Shown here one piece after another: positions 37,982-45,370 of a DNA stretch of 64,000 nucleotides. Below the pieces are notes generated by a model. It worked only from the letters and a program-made list of their open reading frames with translations. It did not search any database and was not told the origin of the DNA. Made by a program: the position numbers and the translations under genes. The stretch comes from Gaiellasilicea sp963794385 (GTDB taxonomy: Bacteria; Actinomycetota; Thermoleophilia; Gaiellales; Gaiellaceae). Numbering within the stretch: position 1 is the first letter of the stretch; each line of letters starts with the position of its first letter. Location: the NCBI GenBank assembly GCA_963794385.1, contig CAWCDT010000011.1:1-64000 (forward strand). Reading direction: 5' to 3'.

Positions 37982-40399
37982 CTAGCGGACGACGAAGGTC
38001 GTCTGGAGGATCCGCGTGTTCGGCAGGATCCCGCCGACGTTCTCCATGTTCCGCGTCTCCTGAAAGTCGGAGACCTGCAGGCGGAGAGCGTGCCTGCCCT
38101 TGCGGAGCCCGTCCGTCGCGATGCTCACCTTCCCGGCGGCGAACCGCGCCCGCCGCTCTCGGCCGTCGACGCGGACGACGAGCGAGGCGGGGTCGACTCC
38201 GGCGCCGCGGTCAGAGACCGTCACGACGAGGGGCCGGCCGCCCGCGACGCGCCTCGCAGTGACTGCTGCCGCGGGCGGAGTCGCGTCGTTCAGCCAGTAA
38301 CGGAACGAGAACCTCCCGGAGGCCGCAGCCGAGGGGCTGTCGAAGACGATGTCGTACCGACCTGCCGCGGGGAGGATTGCCCCGGCGGCCGGCACCGGGT
38401 CGCCGAACGTGCGCAGGTAGGGATTCAGGTTGAACGGGAGCGCGGCGTAACCGGTCAGGCGGCGCTCGTCGCCCGCGAGCACGATCCGCGGCTCGACCCG
38501 GACGCCTGTCGCGCGGCTCGTGACGACGACGCCGAAGTTCACCGCAGGCCGGGCGAGCGTGATCCGGTAGATGCGCTCCGGCCCCGGCAGCCTGACGGCG
38601 AAGCCGTGTCCGGCCGGGCGCTCCGGATAGCGGTAGGCGGTGATTCGGCTGCTGCCGCCCCTCGTGGTCGACGAGTAGGTGCCGGCACGACGCAGGGGCG
38701 TCGTCTTTGAGCCCGCGAGCGCCGGTGCGCCGGTGCGGAACCAGTACGGCAGGCGGCGCCGCTCGGCGCCGCGCGTGAGCACGACGTAACCGGCGATCTC
38801 GGCGTCGGGCGCATTCGCGGTGGTGACAGTTACCGCCAGCATCCCCGGCACCGCTACCTCCGGTGGAACCGAGATCGTGACCGACGGAGCCCCGCTCTGA
38901 GGCACGATCGTCGCCGCCCACGGCCCGGCGCCGCCCCCCGCGTCGGTCAGCTCGACCTGCTGCGTCAGCGTTGTCGTCGGGGGGACGAGACCGAACGAGA
39001 GCGCCACCGGCCGTGCGAAGACGAGCGGGATGTCGGCGCGCTGCAAGTTGATCACGCCCCCGCCGGCCCGCACCGTCGCGAGCTCCACCTGCTTGCGCTC
39101 GTCGGCGTAGGCCGGGTCGCCAGTGAGCGCCAGCGCCGATTTCACCTGCGCAGGCGTCCAGGTCGGGTGCCGTTGGAGAAGCAGTGCAGCGGCGCCCGCC
39201 ACGTGCGGCGCGGCCATGCTCGTGCCGGACAGCGTCGTCCACGCGTCACCGGGCGCGGCGGACTTGATCGAGACGCCGGGTGCGCTGACCTCCGGCTTGA
39301 GCTGCAGTGAGAGCGGGGTGGGGCCGCTCGACGAGAAGTTGGCGACGACGTTCTCCGGGCCGTTCCTCGTGGTCGAGACGGCGGCGACTGTGATCGCGTC
39401 CGGTGCGGACCCGGGCGAGCTGACCGAGCCGCGCCCGAAGTCAGTGAAGTCGTTGCCCGCGGATATCACCGAGACGACTCCCGCACGCGCGGCCCCTGCC
39501 AGCGCCTGCACGACGATGTCGCGCGAGGGCTCGATCTCGGGCTCTCCGAGCGACATGTTGATCACATCCATCCCGTCGGCGACGGCCGCCTCGATCGCGG
39601 CCACGAGCTCAGGGGAGTTGCCGTCGAGCCCGACGTCCGCATCGGTCGGGATCGTCAGCGCCTTGTAGTTGCCGAGCTGGGCGCGCGGTGCGACTCCCGA
39701 CACGCGATCGCCCTCCGCAGGCGTGTTCGCGTTGCCTGCGGCGATGCCCGCGACGTGGGTGCCGTGCGAGGAGTGCACAGGATCGAATGGCTTCGACGCG
39801 TGCCTCCACGTGGGATTGGCCGGCGGGAACGCACGCGCGACGATCACCTTCGCGTTGGTGTATGCCGTCTGGCCTTTGGGGAAGCCGGCGGGCATGGTGT
39901 AGCCGGCGGGGGAGAAGAATGGGTGTGTCTGGTCGATCCCCTCGTCGATGATCGCGATCTTCACGCCGTCGCCCGCGTTCTGGAGCCCGGGAGCCCACAG
40001 CGAAGGTGCGCCGATCTGCTGCGGGCTGCGGTCGAGCTGCATGCGGTAGCGCGTCGTCCCGTAGACGGTCTCGACACCGGGGAGAGCGGCCAGCCGGTCG
40101 ACCTGCGAGCGGGGGACGACGACGGCCATGCCGTTCGCCGTGAGCCTGTAGCGCCAGCGGATCTGTGCGTCCGGCAGCGTCTCCTCGATCCTGCGCTCGA
40201 GTGCGGCCTGTGACGCCTCGAGCGTCCGCGTCTGGGCGGAACTGCCCGCGAGCCAGCGCGTCGTGCCGAGCGGCCTCTGTGCGAGCGTGACGACGACCTC
40301 GACGAGCTCCTCCGACGAGGGGCGTTCGACGTCGGCATGCGCCGCCCCGGGGGCGAGCGCGAGCAGGCTGAGAATCGCGATCAGGAGACCCCGGCGCAC
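37982..40399 (-). CDS. Secreted S8 subtilisin-like serine protease
   Basis: Intact 805-residue extracellular protease. Signal peptide 1-22 (LLIAILSLLALAPGAAHA), then an inhibitor-I9-like propeptide (residues ~30-120, with QIRWRYRLTANGMAVVVPRS). Catalytic triad: Asp152 in VKIAIIDEGIDQTHP, His212 in SHGTHVAGIAAG and Ser392 in LSGTSMAAPHVAGAA. The oxyanion Asn314 is in VISAGNDF. A long C-terminal part (residues ~460-805) is beta-sandwich-like (WAATIVPQSGAPSVTISVPP, AAVTARRVAGGRPLVVTVSD). The GTG start at 40399 lies 6 bases after a TACCAT -10, implying a leaderless mRNA. Probably digests extracellular protein; no dedicated secretion partner is nearby. Confidence 0.93.
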   Translation of the reverse strand: MRRGLLIAILSLLALAPGAAHADVERPSSEELVEVVVTLAQRPLGTTRWLAGSSAQTRTLEASQAALERRIEETLPDAQIRWRYRLTANGMAVVVPRSQVDRLAALPGVETVYGTTRYRMQLDRSPQQIGAPSLWAPGLQNAGDGVKIAIIDEGIDQTHPFFSPAGYTMPAGFPKGQTAYTNAKVIVARAFPPANPTWRHASKPFDPVHSSHGTHVAGIAAGNANTPAEGDRVSGVAPRAQLGNYKALTIPTDADVGLDGNSPELVAAIEAAVADGMDVINMSLGEPEIEPSRDIVVQALAGAARAGVVSVISAGNDFTDFGRGSVSSPGSAPDAITVAAVSTTRNGPENVVANFSSSGPTPLSLQLKPEVSAPGVSIKSAAPGDAWTTLSGTSMAAPHVAGAAALLLQRHPTWTPAQVKSALALTGDPAYADERKQVELATVRAGGGVINLQRADIPLVFARPVALSFGLVPPTTTLTQQVELTDAGGGAGPWAATIVPQSGAPSVTISVPPEVAVPGMLAVTVTTANAPDAEIAGYVVLTRGAERRRLPYWFRTGAPALAGSKTTPLRRAGTYSSTTRGGSSRITAYRYPERPAGHGFAVRLPGPERIYRITLARPAVNFGVVVTSRATGVRVEPRIVLAGDERRLTGYAALPFNLNPYLRTFGDPVPAAGAILPAAGRYDIVFDSPSAAASGRFSFRYWLNDATPPAAAVTARRVAGGRPLVVTVSDRGAGVDPASLVVRVDGRERRARFAAGKVSIATDGLRKGRHALRLQVSDFQETRNMENVGGILPNTRILQTTFVVR

Positions 40400-40405
40400 G
40401 GCGGC

Positions 40406-40411
40406 ATGGTA
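40406..40411 (-). promoter_or_regulatory. -10 element for the subtilase gene
   Basis: TACCAT on the minus strand, 6 bases before the GTG at 40399; same leaderless arrangement as elsewhere. Confidence 0.4.
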
Positions 40412-40463
40412 GGGGAGGCGTGTGAAAACGGTGTTACGAGTGCGGCTACACTGTCTGCCCCAC

Positions 40464-40547
40464 GCGGATGTGGCGGAATTGGTAGACGCGCACGGTTCAG
40501 GTCCGTGTGCCCTTTGGGGCGTGGAGGTTCAAGTCCTCTCATCCGCA
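40464..40547 (+). tRNA. tRNA-Leu (anticodon CAG)
   Basis: Type II tRNA of 84 bases. The acceptor is GCGGATG (40464-40470) with CATCCGC (40540-40546) and discriminator A. The anticodon stem CACGG/CCGTG encloses TTCAGGT, anticodon CAG. A long variable arm (TGCCCTTTGGGGCGT) and the T arm GAGG-TTCAAGT-CCTC follow. CCA is not encoded. Confidence 0.95.
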
Positions 40548-40562
40548 TCGCGCCTCGCGGGC

Positions 40563-40568
40563 TAGGCT
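40563..40568 (+). promoter_or_regulatory. -10 element for the thioesterase gene
   Basis: TAGGCT lies 7 bases before the ATG at 40576 and 15 bases past tRNA-Leu, so this gene may be transcribed separately from the tRNA. Confidence 0.35.
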
Positions 40569-40575
40569 CGCCCGC

Positions 40576-41301
40576 ATGCTCGATCCCAGCCTGCCCGCCC
40601 CAGAGACGGGCCGCACGTTCGCCGCGCGGAGGCGCGTGCGGCTGGCCGATCTCGATGCACGCGGCCGCGTCCGGCTCGACGCGGTCGCACGCGTCCTCCA
40701 GGACGTCGCGATCGACGACGCCCAGGAAACGGGCTGGGGCATCCCGGAGCACCTCTGGTTCGTCCGCCGGATCCGCATCGAGGTGCGCGAGCCATTCCTC
40801 GCCGATCGCGAGCTCGAGCTGCTCACCTGGTGCAGCGGTCTCGCCGCGATCGCGGCCGGCCGGCGCTGGTCGGTCACCGGCGATCGCGGCGGACGAGCCG
40901 AGGTCGACAGCGTCTGGATCCACCTCGCGCCCGACCAGCGGCCCGCGCGAATCGACGGGTTCGACGTGTACACCGAGGCGACGGGCGGCCGTCGGGTCTC
41001 GACGAAGCTCGAGCTGCCGGATCCTCCCGCCGCGGCGGCCAGATCGGCGTGGCCGCTGCGCGTGACCGACGTGGATCTGCACGGTCACGTCAACAACGCG
41101 GTCTACTGGCAGGCGGTCGAGCACGTGCTCGCGTCGACCGGCATCGATCCCCGGCAGCCGCTCGTCGCCGAGCTCGACTACCGCGATCAGGTCGATCTGG
41201 GCGACGAGCTCGAGCTCGCGACGGCGACCGACGGGCAGAGCGTCCTCGTCGGCTTCTTCGCGAACGGCACGATCAAGGCTGTCGCCCGCGTAAGTCGATA
41301 G
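40576..41301 (+). CDS. Acyl-ACP thioesterase-like protein
   Basis: 241-residue double-hotdog protein of the acyl-ACP thioesterase (FatA/FatB-like) family, releasing free fatty acids from acyl carrier protein. The first hotdog holds RRRVRLADLDARGRVRLDAV, ARVLQDVAIDDAQETGWGIP and WFVRRIRIEVREPFLADREL. The second holds LRVTDVDLHGHVNNAVYWQA, where Asn and His of D-x-x-x-H-x-N-N-x-x-Y form the active site. Its 3' end overlaps the convergent methyltransferase gene by 29 bases. Confidence 0.82.
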   Translation: MLDPSLPAPETGRTFAARRRVRLADLDARGRVRLDAVARVLQDVAIDDAQETGWGIPEHLWFVRRIRIEVREPFLADRELELLTWCSGLAAIAAGRRWSVTGDRGGRAEVDSVWIHLAPDQRPARIDGFDVYTEATGGRRVSTKLELPDPPAAAARSAWPLRVTDVDLHGHVNNAVYWQAVEHVLASTGIDPRQPLVAELDYRDQVDLGDELELATATDGQSVLVGFFANGTIKAVARVSR

Positions 41302-42223
41302 CGTCGCCCCAGGCCGCGCGGCGCGCGCCCCTGTAGAGGGGACCCTGCTTGCGGCTGACGGTGCGTGCGTGGATGCCGTCCGGCTCGCAGGTGACGACGT
41401 TGACGTGGCCCGAGCGCGCCTGGGGCGGCCGGATGACGCGCGCCTCAGCCCGGGGCACGGGGTCACGGCCCAGTACGGCGTAGGCGTACTTCTCGTCCTC
41501 GAAGCCGCGCTCGACCGCCTTCGCGCGGCGGTGGAGCTTCGAGCGCGGGAGCCGGACGCCGAAGTGACACCAGTCGTCCGCTGCCAGCGGACAGGGAAGG
41601 TCGTGCGGGCACGGGGCGATGGTCGAGCCGCCGGCGTCGAGGACCGCGGCACGCGCGGCGAGGATCCGCCGGTAGCCGGCGGGCGTCCCAGGCTCGAGGA
41701 ACGCGATCGTGTCCGCTGCCTCGGCCCACAACCGCGTCGCGAGCGCGGGATCGTCCAGTTCGCCGAGCACGTAGGAGCAGACGACCAGGTCGGCCGGACC
41801 GCGCGCCGCCGACGCGTCTGCCTGCTCCCAGCGCCCGTCGGGGAGCAGCGCTCGGCCCGCGGCGGCCATTTCCGGCTCCGCCTCGACGAGCGTGAGCTCT
41901 TCGAGCGACGGCCATTGCTCCCGTGCAGCCCAGGCGGCGACGCCCGGGCCGGCGCCGACGTCGAGCAGCGACCGCGGCGTCCAGCCGGGCCGCAGCAGCG
42001 CGACCTGAAGGAAGACGGCAGCTGCGGCCGCATACGTCGCCGGCGCGCGGTAGGCGAGATAAGCGGCGACACCGGCGCGCGTGCTGGCCGCGCGCGCCGA
42101 CGACGCATCCTGCTTGCGGTAGGCCGCCGACAGTAGCTCGACCTCGTGCGCGACCGAGCCGCCCGCCTCTGCGACGAGCCGTTCGATCGCCTCGGCGAGC
42201 GCCGGCGGAAGGGCGGCGGCTAC
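41273..42223 (-). CDS. Rsm22-type small ribosomal subunit methyltransferase-like protein
   Basis: About 315-residue AdoMet-dependent protein. Seen: LPPALAEAIERLVAEAGG, AVFLQVALLRPGWTPRSLLD then VGAGPGVAAWAAREQWP (AdoMet motif I), LVVCSYVLGELDDPALATRL and a Cys-rich block CPHDLPCPLAADDWCHFGVR typical of Rsm22, which can hold a metal or Fe-S centre. KYAYAVLGRDPVP and a C-terminal beta domain follow. No ATG/GTG/TTG is present in this frame near the homology start. The first plausible codons (from 42223) overlap the bcp stop, so either an indel hides the start or an unusual start is used. The role in ribosome assembly is known only from mitochondria and yeast. Confidence 0.8.
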   Translation of the reverse strand, partial: VAAALPPALAEAIERLVAEAGGSVAHEVELLSAAYRKQDASSARAASTRAGVAAYLAYRAPATYAAAAAVFLQVALLRPGWTPRSLLDVGAGPGVAAWAAREQWPSLEELTLVEAEPEMAAAGRALLPDGRWEQADASAARGPADLVVCSYVLGELDDPALATRLWAEAADTIAFLEPGTPAGYRRILAARAAVLDAGGSTIAPCPHDLPCPLAADDWCHFGVRLPRSKLHRRAKAVERGFEDEKYAYAVLGRDPVPRAEARVIRPPQARSGHVNVVTCEPDGIHARTVSRKQGPLYRGARRAAWGDAIDLRGRQP

Positions 42224-42678
42224 TGGGCGAGCACCGCCAGCACGTCGTCGGCGTGGGTGTCCGCCTTCACGTCGCGCATCTCCTTGGCGACCTTGCCCTC
42301 CTCGTCGATGACGAAGGTGGAGCGGGTGACACCCATGTACTTCTTGCCCGCGTAGGTCTTCTCGCCCCAGACGCCGTACTCGTCGGCCGTCTTGTGGTCC
42401 GTGTCGGCGAGGAGCGTGAACGGAAGGTCGTACTTCGCCTTGAACGTCACGTGTGACTGCTCGTCGTCCGGGCTGACGCCGAGCACCACGGCCCCCGCAC
42501 GCTCGAACTCCCCCCAAGCGTCGCGGATTCCGCACGCCTGCGTCGTGCATCCGGGCGTGTCGTCCTTGGGATAGAAGTAGAGGACGACCGGCTTGCCGCG
42601 CAGGTCCGACAGCTTCACGGTCTCGCCGGAGTCGCTCGTGAGCTCGAACTCGGGCGCCGGCTTCCCTTCCTGAACCAC
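42220..42678 (-). CDS. bcp: Thioredoxin-dependent peroxiredoxin, BCP type
   Basis: Reduces hydrogen peroxide and organic peroxides. 152 residues. Start GTG at 42678 with GAGGAG upstream. Seen: EGKPAPEFELTSDSGETVKL, SDLRGKPVVLYFYPKDDTPG then CTTQACGIRDAW: the peroxidatic Cys with the resolving Cys five residues on, the atypical 2-Cys Bcp arrangement. VVLGVSPDDEQSHVTFKAKY, LPFTLLADTDHKTADEYGVW and TRSTFVIDEEGKVAKEM complete the fold. Confidence 0.94.
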   Translation of the reverse strand: MVQEGKPAPEFELTSDSGETVKLSDLRGKPVVLYFYPKDDTPGCTTQACGIRDAWGEFERAGAVVLGVSPDDEQSHVTFKAKYDLPFTLLADTDHKTADEYGVWGEKTYAGKKYMGVTRSTFVIDEEGKVAKEMRDVKADTHADDVLAVLAQ

Positions 42679-42705
42679 AAGAGCTCCTCTCGTCGACCGA
42701 CCATC

Positions 42706-42711
42706 TAGATT
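42706..42711 (+). promoter_or_regulatory. -10 element for the two-gene membrane protein operon
   Basis: TAGATT ends 8 bases before the ATG at 42720. The sequence around it contains TCTAGA, so a leftward element for bcp could overlap it. Confidence 0.35.
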
Positions 42712-42719
42712 CCGACGCG

Positions 42720-43076
42720 ATGCTAGCCGCCCACACCACCCTTGCTTTCTTCGTCGTCGCCGTGCCCGCGCTCGCGGCGCTCGTCGGCGGCTTCGTCTAC
42801 TGGCGCCGGCGCGGCGCAGGTCGCCTCCTCGCCAACCTGCTGGCGCTCGCGCAGACGTTGCTCGTCGCCCAGGTCGCGCTCGGCCTGCTGCTCCTCTCGG
42901 ACGAGCAGCGGGCCACCGACGAGCTCCACTACGTCTACGGGTCGCTCGCGCTCGGCGCGATCCTGGTGCCGTGGCTGTACGCGCCGGCGACGGGACACAA
43001 GCGCCTCGCCTGGTTCGCGGGCACGTCGCTCCTCGCGGCCGCGCTCGCTGTGCGAGCATTCATGACCGGATCATGA
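42720..43076 (+). CDS. Four-helix integral membrane protein of unknown function
   Basis: 118 residues, almost entirely hydrophobic. Helices at about 5-27 (TLAFFVVAVPALAALVGGFV), 34-60 (LLANLLALAQTLLVAQVALG), 70-90 (YVYGSLALGAILVPWLYAPA) and 97-115. A conserved-looking DELHYVYG loop lies between helices 2 and 3. The shape resembles small DUF-type membrane proteins with heme or quinone contacts, but I cannot name one. ATGA overlap with the next membrane protein gene, so they are translationally coupled. Confidence 0.7.
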   Translation: MLAAHTTLAFFVVAVPALAALVGGFVYWRRRGAGRLLANLLALAQTLLVAQVALGLLLLSDEQRATDELHYVYGSLALGAILVPWLYAPATGHKRLAWFAGTSLLAAALAVRAFMTGS

Positions 43077-43447
43077 AGCGCTTCTTCACCGACATGAACC
43101 CGACTCTGCGCGGCTTCCTGATCATCGCGCTGATCACGGGCGTGGTGGTCGTCCTCTCGCTGCAGTCGGTGCTCGCGACGGTCGGCGGCCTCCTTCGGAT
43201 CGCCTTCTTCCTCGCAATCGCGTTCTTCCTGTTCCTGCTCTGGCGCGAGAAGCGCGGCGACATCGAGACGTGGTCCGATCGGGGCCGATATGTCTTCTAT
43301 GCAGCCGTGATCCTGGCGGTCGTCGACATCGGCGCCCTGATCGGCCTCGGAGCCTCAGGCCCGGACGCGCTCGCGTTCTTCCTCGTGCTCGGAGCGTGCG
43401 CCTACGCCGCCTTTCGCATCTGGCGCTACGAACACAGCTACGCGTGA
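43073..43447 (+). CDS. Four-helix integral membrane protein of unknown function
   Basis: 124 residues. It starts MKRFFTDMNPTLRGFLIIAL; helices at about 15-33, 37-58 (LATVGGLLRIAFFLAIAFFL), 75-95 (YVFYAAVILAVVDIGALIGL) and 98-118. A cytoplasmic REKRGDIETWSDRG loop separates the pairs. The start overlaps the upstream membrane gene as ATGA. Probably forms a complex with that protein; function unknown. Confidence 0.7.
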   Translation: MKRFFTDMNPTLRGFLIIALITGVVVVLSLQSVLATVGGLLRIAFFLAIAFFLFLLWREKRGDIETWSDRGRYVFYAAVILAVVDIGALIGLGASGPDALAFFLVLGACAYAAFRIWRYEHSYA

Positions 43448-43465
43448 GCTGAGCGCCCCTGGCCG

Positions 43466-43522
43466 GCTGCGCCTCCCGGCCGGCGGAGCCGGCCTCCGGC
43501 GCAGCGTCCCGCCGAAGGCGGG
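43466..43522. terminator. Two adjacent GC-rich hairpins between convergent operons
   Basis: GCTGCGCC (43466-43473) pairs with GGCGCAGC (43498-43505) outside an inner stem GGCCGGC/GCCGGCC (43478-43484, 43488-43494). A second hairpin, CCCGCC-GAA-GGCGGG, occupies 43508-43522. Neither has a T tract. They fill the 171-base gap between the rightward membrane genes and the leftward selenoprotein-like gene, so a two-way transcription barrier is the likely role. Confidence 0.5.
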
Positions 43523-43618
43523 CAGATGAATCAGGGTCGCTCGTGGCGCTCGTGCGGCGGCCCGTACCTCCGTACTGTTCCACCGGCCTACGCACCGCGA
43601 GCGGCGCGCCAGGAACGC

Positions 43619-44176
43619 TCAGCTTTCTGCGCGGATCGCGCCGAGCAGCTCCTCGCCCTCGGAGAGGACCGGCCCTCCGGATGCGGCGAGCGGCGCCGGC
43701 GTGTCGGCCCAGGCGGCGTCCCGGCCGAAGACGTAGTAGACGTCGTACACGAAGCCCGAGAAGCCGAGCCCGCCGAGATCGGCCTCCGCGAAGTAGGTGC
43801 CGGTGATGCCCTCGCCGTCCCAGTACTGCGTCACGCGCGAGTCGGCGAGGATCGACTCGTCGATCGTGTCGCGCGCATCGGTCGAGCGCTGGTTGAGCCA
43901 GACGGCATAGACCCTCAGGTCCTCCGGTGTCTCGGCGTCGAGGATGTTCTCCCGCACCCAACGGGCGCCGGCGAGGCACGTGCCTCAGGTGGGCGAGAGG
44001 AGGACGATCACGCGCGGCTTGCCCGCGTCCGCCTCGAAGTCCGCCCGCAGGTCGAGGACGTTGCCGAGCTCCTTCACGCCACCGGACGGCGCCGCTGCGG
44101 TATCGGCCGCCTGTTGGTCGCCGCCGCACCCGGCGAGCGCCACCGCCGCAAGGAGCAGGAGCGCGAGAGAGCGCAC
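43619..44176 (-). CDS. Thioredoxin-like lipoprotein, candidate selenoprotein (in-frame UGA in UxxC)
   Basis: 185-residue exported redox protein read through a TGA at 43985-43987. The GTG start at 44176 opens a lipoprotein signal (LALLLLAAVALAGCGG, lipobox LAGC). The fold begins FEADAGKPRVIVLLSPT, then UGA64-Gly-Thr-Cys67, then LAGARWVRENILDAETPEDL. This is a thioredoxin strand running into UxxC. The same frame continues with LRVYAVWLNQRSTDARDTID, VTQYWDGEGITGTYFAEADL, GFVYDVYYVFGRDAAWADTP. A SECIS-like hairpin follows the UGA (43951-43971). The flanking region has no indels, so a sequencing error is less likely than elsewhere. If not Sec, the codon would be a TGC-to-TGA change or error. It starts 1 base after the hemQ stop. 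Confidence 0.75.
43951..43971 (-). promoter_or_regulatory. SECIS-like hairpin
   Basis: On the minus strand, 13 bases after the UGA: CC-G-GCGCCC, loop GTT (43962-43960), GGGTGC-G-GG. Six pairs (one G-U), one G-G mismatch, two more pairs. The apical loop starts 22 bases after the UGA and its first base is G, meeting the published general bacterial SECIS rules (16-37 base spacing, small loop with G in the first two positions). Confidence 0.6.
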
Positions 44177-44177
44177 G

Positions 44178-44888
44178 CTAGGCGCGCACCCGCGCCGACG
44201 CGCCGTCGAGCGCGTCCAGGGCCGAGCGGATCGACGTTCCCTCGCCGACGAAGATGGGCGTGTCCCGCTCGGTGTACGCCGAGGCCTCGCTCTCGCGCAG
44301 CGTCAGCATCAGGTGCATGAAATCCGCCGGCTCGTCGCATTCGAACGCGGTCATGAACTCCTGGTCGTCGATCCCGAACGAGTACGTCGTGTGGTTGTGG
44401 ATCGTCTCGAACTCGCGGCCGACGTGGATGTGCTCGTCCATGGCGCGCTGGCGGTCCTCCAGCGGCAATGCGTACCACGGGCGCACCTTTACGAACGGGT
44501 ACACGACGAGGTAGGGCGAGCCTTTCGGGACGATCTTGCGTGGGCGTCGGGCCTGCGTGTACGGCGAAGCCTTCGTTGTCGCGAGGTACGAGTAGGGGGT
44601 CTCGAGCCACCCGGCGAGGGCAGTGCCGTTCAGCTGTGCGCCGAGCTCGCCGAGGTCGGCGTAACGCTCGGTGATCTTCCAGAGGAAGAAGTCGCAGTCG
44701 GGGCGGACGCCTGCCGTCGAGTACGCACGCAGGTGCTCGAAGCGGTCGCTCCAGCTCTCGACCACCTCCGCGAAAGCCTCCTTCATGGCCGCCCGCTCCT
44801 CGAAGGGCAGCCTGCGCCAGGCCGGGTCGACGCGATGGAACGTGTAAGCGACGTATTGACCTTGCGGCTCGCTGCTCACAGCGACCAT
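44178..44888 (-). CDS. hemQ: Coproheme decarboxylase HemQ (chlorite dismutase family)
   Basis: Final step of the coproporphyrin-dependent haem pathway: peroxide-driven removal of two propionate carboxyls from coproheme. 236 residues. Seen: GQYVAYTFHRVDPAWRRLPF, FFLWKITERYADLGELGAQL, PYLVVYPFVKVRPWYALPLE with the Tyr (~130) expected to carry the radical. DEHIHVGREFETIHNHTTYS holds the His region of the proximal ligand, and FGIDDQEFMTAFECDEPADF follows. No catalytic distal Arg of true chlorite dismutases is obvious. It lies between the immunity gene and the thioredoxin-like gene, the latter starting 1 base after its stop. Confidence 0.9.
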   Translation of the reverse strand: MVAVSSEPQGQYVAYTFHRVDPAWRRLPFEERAAMKEAFAEVVESWSDRFEHLRAYSTAGVRPDCDFFLWKITERYADLGELGAQLNGTALAGWLETPYSYLATTKASPYTQARRPRKIVPKGSPYLVVYPFVKVRPWYALPLEDRQRAMDEHIHVGREFETIHNHTTYSFGIDDQEFMTAFECDEPADFMHLMLTLRESEASAYTERDTPIFVGEGTSIRSALDALDGASARVRA

Positions 44889-44898
44889 GGTACGCGCG

Positions 44899-45369
44899 TC
44901 AAAGACCGAGAGCCTGGCGCAGCCGGACGACCGCGGCGCCCGCTCCGGAGAGCGTGTCCCGTGGCCGCCGGCCCGCCTCGGACGGATCGAGCCGGCGGGC
45001 GCTCACCTCCCGGGTCAGGTCCCGGTCGTCCCAGAGGACGGCATGAAGCTCTTCCGGCCGCCCGGGAGGGTCGACCCGACGCTCGAACTCGACCATCGGC
45101 CAAGCGTCGGGGTCCCAGCCCTCGTCCTGGCCGAGCACGGGCCAGACGCCGTCGCGCAGGTCGAGGTGCGAGACGAGCATCTGCGTCAGCGAATCCGATG
45201 CCGTCAGCTCTGCCGTGTCCGCGCGGGTCGGCAGCCGGTCGAATGCCGGACCGAACACGTAGACGAAGACGATCCCCTGGTCGTGCCGCGCGATCCTGCA
45301 GAGCGCGTAGTTCGTGTCGTCGAGGGGGACTGCGAACCAGTCCCCCTCGCGGTACGGAAGCGCGGGCAT
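44899..45369 (-). CDS. Imm26-like immunity protein
   Basis: 156 residues. It begins MPALPYREGDWFAVPLDDTN, then YALCRIARHDQGIVFVYVFG and PAFDRLPTRADTAELTASDS. WPVLGQDEGWDPDAWPMVEF and RRVDPPGRPEELHAVLWDDR complete the core. The GDWFAVPL...YALxRIxR...VFVYxFGP pattern is that of Imm26 family immunity proteins. The ATG at 45369 lies 1 base after the stop of the large gene that ends in a GIY-YIG nuclease, so the pair is probably a toxin and its neutraliser, translated together. No signal peptide, as expected for a cytoplasmic antitoxin role. Confidence 0.75.
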   Translation of the reverse strand: MPALPYREGDWFAVPLDDTNYALCRIARHDQGIVFVYVFGPAFDRLPTRADTAELTASDSLTQMLVSHLDLRDGVWPVLGQDEGWDPDAWPMVEFERRVDPPGRPEELHAVLWDDRDLTREVSARRLDPSEAGRRPRDTLSGAGAAVVRLRQALGL

Positions 45370-45370
45370 C

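Noticed and set aside
40464..41301. tRNA-Leu as an integration site
   Set aside because: Followed directly by an ordinary chromosomal thioesterase gene; no integrase or direct repeat.
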